This document shows, one piece after another, positions 10,758 to 21,175 of a stretch of DNA of 33,092 bases. The position numbers were made by a program, and so were the translations under genes. A model generated the notes under the pieces. The model was not told the DNA's origin. It did no database searches and was given only the letters and a program-made list of their open reading frames with translations. Each line of letters opens with the position of its first letter. Positions within the stretch are counted from its first letter, which is position 1. The stretch comes from Welwitschia mirabilis (Eukaryota > Gnetophyta > Gnetopsida > Welwitschiales): positions 254,170,976 to 254,204,067 of the forward strand of contig JBOZIK010000001.1 of assembly GCA_051453625.1 (NCBI GenBank), written 5' to 3'.

Positions 10758-11179
10758 TCATACTTTTTCTACTTTTAAATCTATGATAGAACAATTTAAT
10801 ACTTATCTAGAAAACTAAGTTATACTTAATTATTTCTTTGCAAAGGTTTTAATGATAGATTTCCTTATGAATGGTTATTCATAAATTTAAAGAGGAGATA
10901 TCAAATCAATTGGACATTATTTTAATTACTTTTTAGATTCATTATTTTAATCACTTTTTAGATTCTTCTTATACACAAAACATACCTATGAAACCTTTGA
11001 TTACTCTTATAAACTTTGAAATAGTTCTGTAGTTTCTATGAAAGAACAAAAACTAAGATCACTTATACTAAAACAGAAGATTTAGTTTCTTATTTTAAAC
11101 TATTATTCATACCTTTATTACTAGGGAGATATCTTTTATAGATAATAGTTAGATATATAAATCAAGGTATAACATAGTA
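10758..11179. other. AT-rich unassigned DNA
   Basis: No feature seen apart from a 21-bp phrase around 10917-10965 repeated twice (TTTTAAT(T/C)ACTTTTTAGATTC). Confidence 0.4.
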
Positions 11180-11295
11180 CTAATGAATGATTTAATTATA
11201 CCTAAGTTCTCATGTTGTGCCAAGAAAGGAATTTAAAGGTCCAATTTCATAAACTTCTAAATGAGGAATAACTATCCCGCCAATTGAATTATTAA
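11180..11295 (-). repeat. tRNA-like dispersed repeat, copy 1
   Basis: Aligns with 13218-13330 over about 110 bp, e.g. GAATGATTNAATTAT...CTATCCCGCCAATTGAATTATTA against the matching end of the other copy. On the minus strand the end near 11291 resembles a Pol III A box (TAATTCAATTGG). The B box at the expected distance is badly degraded here. Could be a tRNA-derived SINE head or a tRNA-like part of another repeat. Confidence 0.4.
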
Positions 11296-11445
11296 TCCCT
11301 TGATAAGAGAGCAATAATAAATATATTTAAATATTTCTTTAAACTTAAAACCTCATCTAAAAACTAATTTTATTTAGACTTGTAATCTCATATTATGACA
11401 ATTATAGTTTACAAATATTCAAATCTTTATATATATAATAATTAA

Positions 11446-11690
11446 GGAAATCATATCATTTTAAATCTTGAAAGTATATTTTTTTTATACTAAGGAAAAT
11501 AACATAAAATACCTTATTTATTCATATTTAAAATATCTACATGGTTGATAATATGTGCTAAGATTTTTTTAAGAAAAACTTATTACCTTATATGTTAAAA
11601 AAACTAGATGTATTAGAAGAATGATTACAAGCTTATATAACTCACAATAATAAAATAAAGTAAAGGATTTAATATCTCATAATGGACATA
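11446..11690. repeat. Dispersed repeat, copy 1
   Basis: Resembles 12403-12660. Shared anchors are ATTA(A)GGAAATCAT, TTTATTCATATTTAAAAT and TTACAAG...TAACTCA, in the same order and similar spacing. It is strongly diverged, so it is an old duplication or two copies of one repeat family. Confidence 0.45.
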
Positions 11691-11696
11691 GTTAAT

Positions 11697-11796
11697 AACT
11701 TTTATATCTTAATAAATCTAGTAAAGATCATAATTTATAATTTATTAACTTTTATATCTCAATAAATCTAATAAATATCATAATTTATAACAAATA
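11697..11796. repeat. 50-bp tandem duplication
   Basis: TTAACTTTTATATCT(T/C)AATAAATCTA and the following CATAATTTATAA occur twice, 50 bp apart (11701 and 11751). Confidence 0.75.
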
Positions 11797-13217
11797 GATT
11801 CAAATACAATTTATTAAGAGTAACTTGTCTTGCAATTGATGTTACAAGTAAGATGATGGATATAGATGTGAAGGATTAAAAGAAATCATAATTCATAATT
11901 TAAGTATATTTATAAATATTTGTTATTACATTGTTATTGTTTTGTTAATCATTTATTTAATTGCTAATTTACTAAATTCGTTTTCTCTATTAAAGTATGA
12001 TCCATCTTAAAGAAAAATGAAAAACACTTCAAGTATGTTCTTTAATTATATTTTCTTACTAATAAGATATCACATAGTTTTTATCAAGAAGATAGTAATT
12101 TTTTAATACTAAATTTCTTTAATCCTAAGATTAAATATACAAAGCTTGATTTCTTAAACAGTAAATTAAAAATCTAATTAAAATTTGCATTAGTTAAAAC
12201 TCCATGATGACATATACATTTATTTTATTTTTAATCTTTACAATTTATAACTTTTTATAGAGATTCAAAAAGAGACTTGAATTAGAAACTATTTATTAAA
12301 TAAAATATCATATAGACATTAGATAAAAGAAAGATAAAAACAAGAAGAAATACTTGCAAGATTTTTTTTCCCTGAAAATACTAGTTAAAATTTATGAAAT
12401 AATTAGGAAATCATGTATATTTAAGTCTTCTAATGGTGTTTCATTTTATAACAAGAAGAATGATGTAAAAGAACCCTTTATTCATATTTAAAATTCTTAC
12501 ATGACTATGTATAAAGTCTGTGTTACTTTAACTTTGAAATCTCTTTAGTATGTTAGGATTTGGAAAGAATATGATTATTACAAGTATGGAAATGAGTTTA
12601 TAGTAACTCATAAAAATACTAATAAGTGAAGTTATTGCAATTTATGATTCTGAAAATTATTTTCAATTAGATGTAGTTGAGTATTTGAAATTACAATTAC
12701 ATAATTAGTACCATAACCTATTCTTAAATGAATTTATGATAAATTATTTTTTGAGATTAACTATGAGCTCAAATAGTCATATAATTTATTTCATAATTTT
12801 AATTATAGATAAATATTAATTACTAAAAATTAATTACTACACATGATGAAGGCTATGAATAAAGAAATTTGAAGAGACAAAGATGTCAAGAGTGAAATTT
12901 AGAAAGTTTTGGAAGAGGTATTTAAGAAATAACATAAAATATCCTTTAAGTAACTTAAAAAAAGGTAACTTCAAAATATTAAAAAGAGACAAAAGAAAAA
13001 CTTAGATAGTTATCATAATTTAATTGAAAAAACTTTAATTTCCCTTTCTTTTTACATGGAAATTATATTTATAAATTAATTAAAATTTCTAATTTTACAT
13101 TGTAGAAGTAGTAAAGATTTAATTTCAAACTTGAATGAATCATTTTCTTACATTTAAATGATGTTAAACTTAAAACATTTAATGGCAGTACCTTCAAATA
13201 ATCATTATGATCATCCA
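11797..13217. other. AT-rich unassigned DNA with a repeat copy
   Basis: Includes the second copy of the dispersed repeat (12403-12660). No coding trace, RNA gene or regulatory element is supported. Confidence 0.4.
12403..12660. repeat. Dispersed repeat, copy 2
   Basis: Partner of 11446-11690, about 0.96 kb away in the same orientation, with a 20-30 bp insertion relative to it around 12430-12470. Confidence 0.45.
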
Positions 13218-13330
13218 AATGAATGATTAAATTATCTTTAGTTCCTCATAAATTTGTGTCAAGTATAGCATTCAAAGAATCAAACCATGACCTCCTATAT
13301 AGAAAACAAGTATCCCACTAGTTTAACTAT
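13218..13330 (-). repeat. tRNA-like dispersed repeat, copy 2
   Basis: On the minus strand there is an A-box-like TAGTTAAACTAG (13329-13318) and a B-box-like GGTTTGATTCT (13286-13276; consensus GGTTCGANTCC, two transitions). The spacing is 43 nt, close to the 44 nt of a real tRNA. The text between reads like a tRNA anticodon region (TTCTATATAGG). No 3' CCA-type end or clover-leaf stems survive, so this is a tRNA-derived repeat or tRNA pseudogene, not a working tRNA. Confidence 0.45.
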
Positions 13331-14340
13331 TACTAAACTGGCATTTTCTTATATTTTATACTTATTCACTCTTTCTACATTTAAAGCTAGCATAGACTTT
13401 AAAACTTTAGGTGTGTGGGCCCAATATACTAATTAGATATTAACCTTTAGATACATTTAGTATATATAAGAAGCCTATGAAAAGTTTATAAAAATAGTGC
13501 AAGTTTAAAAAAAAAGAACTATAACTAAGTAATGCATTATTATAACTAAGTATAAACTCTTTGGATGTAATAAAATAGCTTTTAATCATCTTTTGTTACA
13601 TGATCCTCAAGTGTTATAGAACTACTCTTATAATTCTTACTTTATTTGATGTTGTACCCTATAAAAGGACTATCATAGAGGCTTTACTAAAATGAATATG
13701 CTATGAAATAACCACATTTTAAGGAGGTACCTATGAAACTAAGAAAACCCCATCTAACCAATTATCTAATAATTCAATGACTTGATTAACTTCCAATTAA
13801 ATTTAATCATCTAAGTGTGGATCTTCAAAGTAATATCTGGAAAAATAGAAGTATTAAATTTTAAGTCTAGCAAAGTAGAGTTATTGGTTTTTTAGAAATA
13901 TAATTAAATTAGGTTTTCTACATTATATAAAATATGCAAGGTTTAAAATATTTTCAAATGAATAAATAGTATCTTGAAAGATTCAATAGCTCTCTAAGAA
14001 GGATAGGCTTCTAGTTTTAATGGAATCCTTAAGAGAATATAAGAACTCTTGTTTAGGAATTTTAAGCCATAAAGTAATCAATGAAGAAATATTAAAAACT
14101 ATCTTCAGTATTGTAAAAAGAGCACATATAGATAAATTCACTATAGAAAGAAGTCTTATATCAATATGTAGACCTTGATGAAGGAGATATCATAAAAAAT
14201 ACTATTGTTATAGCAATGTACGTAATTTTCACATGCTTTAAGCTCTTGATATCTATCAAATCTCTTAGTTAAGGGTATGAAATAATCTATCATAATAATT
14301 CCTAATGTATATGTTATTCAAAATAATATGATAAATGTCT
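13331..14340. other. AT-rich unassigned DNA
   Basis: A plus-strand CCTATAAAAGG at about 13657-13667 could be an LTR TATA box, but no LTR ends can be found. Nothing else is supported. Confidence 0.35.
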
Positions 14341-14350
14341 NNNNNNNNNN
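14341..14350. other. Assembly gap (10 N)
   Basis: Ten N in AT-rich sequence. Confidence 0.95.
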
Positions 14351-15899
14351 AGAATAAAAAAAAACCCATATTTTTTCCTTTTATAAAAGGCAAAACGTAA
14401 TTAGAATATAGATGGATTACATTAGAATATTAAAAAATAAAATATATAAAAATCATTTTATAGAATTTAAGTCACCACAAAGCTATGGAAATGTTTCCAA
14501 TCAAATCCATTAACTATATAATAAAAAATATAAAAGATAAATCTCATCCTCATTAAATGATGAAATTACCAATCAAGGTTTTAAAGAAATATGTAAATTT
14601 CCATTTAATGGTAACAACCATAAATATACATCCTACCACATAGAAGAATAGATACAAACTATTTTTATGATAAAGAATCCTTGATTATTAACATGTATTA
14701 GGGATATTAACCATTAAATTAAATGTGTACATTTCTATCTTAGTTTGTTTCTTGAATAAGTAGTCTTTAATTATCTATAAACTAAGTCATATTACTATCA
14801 TGTGAAGTTAATAAAATTAGCTAATCACTTATCATAAAGGGAGATAACTTATAAAAAGAGATTTAAATAACCTATTCCTATCTTTTTTCATTAGATAATG
14901 GGAAAAATATCCTTCATGCAAATTTATGAAATTCTTTTCTCTCATTGCTAACTGACCATATGAAATTGCAAAGCAATTTTCAATTTTCTTGTAACTCAAA
15001 GTAGTAGAAGCCTAATAATATGCATAATAGATATGAAAGTAGATAAAATTATTTTATATACTAAGTATTTCCTAGCCATTATAAGCTTTTATCTTTTTTA
15101 TTTGTCTATTTAAAAGTTAATTTATTAAGAGTAAAGTCCCATAGTTAATTAAAAGTCCCTCGTAAAGTAAAGAGAATTCTAAGAATTTTTATCACCTCAT
15201 AATTTTGAATAATTTTCCAAGGCTTAGAGAGAACTCATGTATAATTTTTAGGAATAGTAAATATTGAATACTTTTCTTACTTGATATTATAGCTAGAGGT
15301 AGAATAATCAAGATCAATCCTAAAGAGAAACTACTTAATTATAGCTTAATAAATCTTAAACTAAAGACTCATTTGCAAAGTGCATGCTAATAACATGCTT
15401 TGGGTTTTTACCAATATGAATACCATAAATAAGATTATCCTACTTGTCCTTTTAATTTTTATAACATAAGAATTCTACTACAATGAAAAATAGATAAAGC
15501 ACTATTTTTCTTATAGATCTTTCAATACAAAGGTAAAACTAACACCTCCTATAGTGGTAATACAAGTATTTACATCCTTAAAGAAATAATTTATAATACA
15601 AATGAAAACCTTATCAAATTATACTTTATTCATTTAAAATAGCATAAATGGACCCTATTATTTCTATTTAAGATAAAGGTACATCCAATTTTATCATAAG
15701 ATTTTGCATAATCAAATTTAAGAAAGGTAATATCTTAGTTACTATCTTTTATTCATGCTAAATCTTTCTAAGTAGGTAAAATATTATTATGAATATACCT
15801 AACTTTAACAAAACTATCCTATTAGATAAAATAATATTAGTTAGAAAAATCTTAATCTATTAATAAACATTTTCTAAAATTTTATAAGAAACATCTTAT
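14351..15899. other. AT-rich unassigned DNA
   Basis: No feature recognised. If the minus-strand gypsy remnant at 15900-16078 continues, its integrase core should be here, but I could not read one. Confidence 0.4.
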
Positions 15900-16078
15900 A
15901 AAGTAATCACTTTTTAATTAGAAATAAAATACAAATCACTTAAATCTAGTAAAAGATTAATGTTACCTTGATTAACCTTTGGACATAATATGCATTCATG
16001 TAAGAATTTTTGAAACATCCTAAAGTACTCTTTCTTAATAATATCTTAATATTTTTTTATCCTTACCATTATGCACAT
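15900..16078 (-). pseudogene. Probable Ty3/gypsy integrase zinc-finger fragment
   Basis: On the minus strand a frame near 15950-16040 reads IKKEYFRMFQKFLHECILCP, followed by VNQGNINLLLDL. This resembles the HHCC zinc-binding part of plant Ty3/gypsy integrases (a basic Tyr/Phe-rich stretch, then a CxxC pair, then a Leu-rich linker). The CxxC is at about 15985-15996. The histidine pair is not clear. The fragment ends at the LINE insertion; on the far side (24381-24700) an upstream part of a gypsy pol can be read in the same orientation, so the two may be one interrupted element. No integrase core is recognisable further down. Confidence 0.35.
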
Positions 16079-16095
16079 TCAAGTAAGCTACTTTT
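16079..16095. repeat. LINE target-site duplication, left copy
   Basis: TCAAGTAAGCTACTTTT, identical to 24364-24380. The last T residues merge with the LINE poly(A) tail (poly-T on this strand). Confidence 0.9.
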
Positions 16096-16103
16096 TTTTT
16101 TTT
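16092..16103 (-). other. LINE poly(A) tail
   Basis: Twelve T on the plus strand, i.e. A12 at the 3' end of the minus-strand LINE, preceded on that strand by TATATACTTTTTTC. Up to four of the bases may belong to the target-site duplication. Confidence 0.85.
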
Positions 16104-17299
16104 GAAAAAAGTATATAGACTAGAAAATGTACATCAAGGACTGAAAATGCCTAGGAATAATAGGACAATTAAAATATTCAAAAAAAAGGGTAGTTCGCTA
16201 GCTAGTAAAGAGGAAACTGAGAAATAAGACAAAATGGGGGCAAACTCACCTCCATGATAACATAGTCATGGGAAACTGGCTATCTAAAAGAGTAAACGAA
16301 TAGAAAAAGAAACACATAGTGCTACTGACAGACTGGGGATGAAAATGCCCATTGATACCAGAAGTTACAAAAAACTTAATTTTGGCAAGGAATAGATCTA
16401 AGAGGATGGATTGAAGCCCTTTACAAAATTGGAACATGTTACTATGATTATGATCAAGAAGGAATTTGCCCAAATTATCAGAAAGAACCTCAAATGCTTG
16501 ATTTATCTCCTTAAATTCTTCGACACCTACTGGATTTTTATTTGAATAGTATTAGGGCTTTCTTCCTATAGCTCGATTTACTGGATTGAGGGAGAGAATC
16601 CCAATGTGATGAAGGGACATCTCTTTAACTCCTATATAATTGCCAACATTACCTCCCATCAAGTAGTGTTTATGTCAATGTCCTCCTGGGGTTGAGGACA
16701 TATTTTGACTGAGGAAGAATATGAAGTAGAGTTCTATGCAGAGCAGCGCCTAAAGCTAAAATAAGAGAGGTCTAGACATGTCTACCTCACTCCTAAAAGT
16801 TAGGTGATGGTTGATCTTGAGCTAGTTCCTGGATTGTGCTAGAGTTAGAATCCTGAGCTATCTTCTGTTGGGCAAGGTGCGAAGATGCTCCTCTAAATAA
16901 TATGGAAGAAAATTTGTCTCTCTCTAGCTAGGGTTGCCATGAATAGAAGTTTCCTCTAGAATAGAGATCCTTTTAGATAAAGTTCTTCTTTTAGAGGTTC
17001 TCCTAGGGGGAGTCTGATATGGACGACAACAGGGGGAGAAGCTAGAGGGGACCTTTCTTGCTCTAATTTCTTATTTCTCTTGAAAGGGCCAAGACTAAGC
17101 CTGAGTGCCTTAAGAAATTCTTCCATTTAAGAACTTGGATAAAAAATAATGGTAGGTTCACCTAATGCCCCAAATCAAGATCTTTGAGAAAAGAAAAATG
17201 GATACCTGAAAGTTTGGAGAAATTCCCCAATTGAATGAAGTAACAGTCCATAAGCTCTGCACCTAATCCCTAGGGGGGCGCTAGCATCTTTCTACTAAT
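16104..17299 (-). pseudogene. LINE 3' segment of unknown role
   Basis: Lies between the zf-RVT part of ORF2 and the poly(A) tail. Unlike the rest of the LINE it occurs once. It is less AT-rich and keeps several CG dinucleotides (near 16520, 16747, 16879, 17023, 17278). On the minus strand it has coding-like pieces: a basic and Pro/Ser-rich stretch around 16960-17130 (LSLGPFKRNKK, then LASPPVVV), and a helical stretch at 16246-16545 with EFKEINQAFEVL and FCKGLQSILLDLF. These lie in different frames with stops between. I do not recognise a domain. It may be an ORF2 C-terminal extension, a long 3' UTR, a captured sequence or a piece of another ORF1. Nothing shows it is translated. Confidence 0.5.
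16246..16545 (-). pseudogene. Open frame of about 99 codons in LINE tail
   Basis: Open from just after a TAA to the stop near 16246. The first half is charged and helix-like (VEEFKEINQAFEVLSDNLGK), the second half is aromatic and Ser-rich (FFFYSFTLLDSQF) and less protein-like. There is no ATG at its start. Unrecognised; it may be the remains of the true C-terminus of ORF2 or of a separate small ORF. Confidence 0.3.
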
Positions 17300-19190
17300 G
17301 TGCCCACTTGGCAATTTAAGAACCCCACTAGGGAAGAAGTGGAGCACTCTGTGTTGCCATTTTATTCTAAACGGGATCCATTCTCCTTTTGTAGGGATCT
17401 CTAATAGCATATAAAGTGAGTCTTTAGTTATTTCTATTAGAATTCTTCTAAACATGGTATGTTCTCCTCTCCATCATCTATAAAAGGGGGTGATATCAGT
17501 CTCTTAATCTCCTCTAAGTTTATGTAAGAGGAGTTTTCATCCCACCACCTACATTTTTTTCCATAGGATAGGATATCCTTCAAAGAGGCCTTTGTCAAAA
17601 GGCTCAATTGTTAGTGTGGCTTCCCTTACAACTTTGATTTGAAAATGAAGGTAATTAATCCTTCTTACTATATTTATAAAAAATGGTAGGGAATGTTATT
17701 CAAAATTAGATTATTTATGGTCCACCAATTCAAAATTAAATCATTTCTAATCCACCAAATTAGCCAAAATGTCAACAAGATCCCATTCAATAAATGCATG
17801 TTAGGGGCATTATAGGTCTGATAGTACTTCTTCATAATGGAAATTAATTCTTTACTACAAAAGCAATTATGAAATAGATGATGTGCTATTTCCAGATTTG
17901 ATTGGTAGATGATACAGTTTGTGTCCACTTGGAATTCCCTCTTGAGCAATTAATATTTAGTTAAAATTCTATGGTGTTCTTTTAACCAGCAAAAAACCTT
18001 AATTTTTTCTAGAATCTATCCCTTTCAATACTTTTTATATGTGTTCTCTTTTCTATATTTATTTAGGAGGATCTTCTTAGTTGAATTAAACTTGCAGATA
18101 TTTAATTTAGTGAGTTGTTATTGATTTTTACTGAGGTGTTTTCTTAAGTAGGACTCCCCATAACTAATGGTTCAATCTTTGTATTTGTAATTGATTAAAT
18201 CACACCAAGGATAACCTCCTTCTTATAGTCTCTTTAAAATTCTATATGCTCTAGTGAGGATGTAATTTTTTTATTTCTGAATTCCCCAACCCCATGATTT
18301 TCTTGGATGGGTAATAGTCTCTCATTTATAGAGATGAATTCACTGGGGATTATTTCCTCCTGATCAAATAAATTTCTTTAATATCCTATTGATTTTTTAA
18401 ATGATATTTCTCAAGGGGCCAATAATAGAAGTAATGTACTAGAAAGAGGTTAAGCAAGAGAATTTAGAATGATTTTAGCTTTGGATGAGAGAAATTTGTT
18501 TTTCCATGAGTTGCACTACCTTTGAATGAATTCCAAGATGTAATTATAGGTATTAGTCTTGTGCCAATTTTGAAAAGGAATACCTAGGTAGATATTCTGT
18601 AGGTCTCCTAATTTTGCACTCAGGATTCAGGTAAGTTCATCCCCTCTAATATTTTTTTTTGCCTAAAGTATGGATTCTTAATTTGTTCTAGTTGGTATAA
18701 AGCTCTGTTGCCACTACAAAGATGTTGACCTCTACACTGAATTCAGCTGGAGCCTACATGTCTAATCAAAGATTAATAATATCTTGAGAAAAACTTATTT
18801 TCTTAAGGATATAGCCTAACACTTCCTAACTAATCAAATCATTAGCTTTAGCAATATTCCATTTAGTAATAAGAAGAGGAAATTTGTATTTTTTAATAGA
18901 GTGAATGATCTCATGAATTAAGAGAATTTAGTCTTAGATATACTTGGATCAGATGAAGCTGGCTTTATTCTCTGAAATTACATTGGGAAGTAGGGGTATG
19001 ATACAGCCAACCATGATTTTTGTAAGAATTCTGCAAATAACATTACAAATACCTAGAGTCTTAAAATCCTTTGATTTGCTATCATCCCTTTTTTTGATAT
19101 AAGTACCACCCTAGTTCTATTAATTTCCCTAGGAATCCACTTGTTGTGAAAGACTTTCTGTGTTACATCATGAAGGCTATCCTCTAAAAT
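17300..19190 (-). pseudogene. LINE ORF2: RT to zf-RVT segment, downstream copy
   Basis: Second, 3'-proximal copy of the segment at 19199-21175. On the minus strand it starts in the RT fingers (VFHNKWIPREINRTRVVLI, about 19080-19160; compare the VP..N.T...LIPK motif of LINE RTs). It then runs through the thumb and connection region and ends in the zf-RVT domain. The RT palm active site (FADD) is missing: about 230 bp present in the other copy are deleted near 18720. Conversely it keeps about 110 bp (18560-18680) that the other copy has lost. Many stops. Confidence 0.75.
17674..17960 (-). pseudogene. zf-RVT domain of LINE ORF2, downstream copy
   Basis: About 91 codons open to the stop, preceded in frame-shifted text by KVFCWLKEHHRILT. 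The pattern fits zf-RVT (PF13966): a Trp/Leu-rich start, LLKREFQVDTNC, then IAHHLFHNCFCSKEL for the usual ETxxHLFxxCxxS, then FWLIWWIRNDLIL for the W.LW..RN end. The first cysteine pair is reduced to one Cys (position of C-x2-C reads CIIY). This is the best-preserved domain of the downstream copy. Confidence 0.7.
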
Positions 19191-19198
19191 GAAGCAAC

Positions 19199-21175
19199 TT
19201 GGTAATTTAAGAACCCCACTGGAAAAGAAATGAAGCACTTCTCATTGCTCTTTGCTTCGAAACAAAATATGTTCTCCTTCTATAGGAATCTCCAATAGCC
19301 TAAAGAGTGAGTCTTCAGTGATTTCTATAGGAATTCTTCTGAATGTGGTACGTCCTCATCTCCATCATCTATAAAAGGGGGGCGATATCAGTCCCTTGGT
19401 CTCCTCTAAGCTTATGTAAAAGGGGTTCCCATCCCATCGTCTACACTTTTTTCCATAGAGTAAGGAATCCTTCAAAGAGGCCAGGGTTAGAAGGATCAAT
19501 TATTAGCATGGCTTCCATCATGACTCTGATTTGAAAATGAAGGTACTTGATCCTTTTTGCTATATTTATAAGAAAGGGTAGGGGTCATTAGTGAAAATCA
19601 AATTGTTTCTAATCCTTTAAATTTGTCAAAACATCAAAATAATCCTATTCAATAAATGTGTATCAGGGGTATTGCAGGTCTAATAGTACTTCTTCATAAT
19701 GGAGATTAATTCTTTACTTTAAAAGCAATGATGAAATAGATGCTATGTTATTTCTAGATTTGACTAGTAGATGGGACAGTTTGTGTCCATTTGAAATCAC
19801 CTCTTGAGCAATTGGTTTTTAGTTAATATTCTTTGATGGTCTTTTAACTAGTAAAAGACCTTAATTTTTTCTAGAATCTAACCCTTCCAATACTTCTTGT
19901 ATGAGTTCTATTTCTCATATTTCTTTAGGAGGATATGCTTAGTTGAATTAGACTGACAGATATTTAAGTCAATGAGTTGCTGTTGAGCTTTACTAAGATG
20001 TTTTCTTAAGTAGAAATCCCTATGCTTAATGATCCAATCTCTGTATTTGTAATTAATCAAATCATACCATGGCTAACCTCCTTCTTATAATCTTTTTAAA
20101 ATTCTATGTACTCAAGTGAGGATGAAATCTTTTGGTTTCTAGATCCCCTAACCTCTTGATTCTCTTGGATGGGAAATAGTCTTCCATTTCTAGAGATTAA
20201 TTTACTGGTAATTCTTTTCTCCTAATCAAATAAATTCCTTTAAGATCCTATTGATTTTTTGGATAATATTTCTTAGGGATGATAATGGAAGCTATGTATC
20301 TGAAAGAGGAAATGAAGCAAGAGTTTGTGAGAATGATTTTAGCTTTGGACGAGAAAAAGTTGTCATGTCATGAGTTGCACCAATTTTAAATGAATTTCAA
20401 TATGTAATTCCAAGTAATAGTCTTAATTTATTATAGTTGGTATAAAGACCTATTGCCACTGTAAATATGTTCATAGAATTTTTAATTGCTTTTTCTTACT
20501 GACATAAAGGCTTGATCATAATGATGGTGCCATCTACATAGTGATTATTAATAAATATTTGACCTCTAATTCTAATTCCTATAACTCTGTTCCTTCTTAA
20601 GAAAATCTGTAACATATTCATCACAAAAAGAAAAAGGTATGGGGATAGGGGACCCCTTTTTCTTAATCCTCTACTACTGAAAATAAATTTAATCTATGGT
20701 TGTTGATCTCAACACTAAATTCAGTTAAAGCCTGCATGTCTATCTAGAGATTAATAATATCTTGAGAAAAAATTGTTTTTCTTAAGGATACACCCTAACA
20801 CGTATCAACTAATGAAATTATAAGCTTTAAAAATATCTAATTTAGCAATAAGGAGAGGAAATCTATATTTTTTAATAGGGTGAATGATCTCATGAGTTAA
20901 AATAATTTCATCTTAGATATACCTAGATCAGATAAAGATGGCTTGGTTCTTTAAAATTACACTAGGAAGCAAAGGGGTGATATGGTCAACCATAATTTTT
21001 GTAAAAATTCTATAAATAATATTGTAAATCCCTAGAGGCCTAAAATCCTCTAGTTTACTAGAATACTTTTTTTAGTATAAGTACCACCCTAGTTCAATTC
21101 ATTTCCCTAGGGATTTGCCTAATGTGAAAGACTTCCTGCATTACATCGTGAAAGTTATCCCCTAAAATGGGAAAG
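19199..21175 (-). pseudogene. LINE ORF2: RT to zf-RVT segment, upstream copy
   Basis: First copy of the duplicated ORF2 segment, joined directly to the single-copy endonuclease part. RT landmarks on the minus strand are the fingers (FHIRQIPREMN then TRVVLI, about 21080-21135), the RGLRKKGSPIPIPFSFC stretch matching RG.RQGDPLSP.LF (about 20600-20680), and the palm motif reading YVDGTIIM (20517-20540). The second catalytic Asp has become Gly (GAC to GGC if the ancestor was FADD). The zf-RVT part at about 19560-19860 is more broken than in the other copy. The segment ends abruptly at 19199, where the downstream copy's RT starts. Confidence 0.75.
20517..20540 (-). other. RT active-site motif, mutated (YVDG)
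   Basis: Reads Tyr-Val-Asp-Gly-Thr-Ile-Ile-Met where plant LINE RTs have FADDT(I/L). The lost Asp would by itself abolish polymerisation. Confidence 0.6.

Noticed and set aside
13276-13329. Functional tRNA gene
   Set aside because: A and B boxes are mutated, no stems or acceptor end can be formed, and a diverged second copy exists; a decayed tRNA-derived repeat fits better.
19343-19534. Plus-strand open frame of 63 codons
   Set aside because: It is the antisense shadow of the LINE ORF2 region after zf-RVT on the minus strand.
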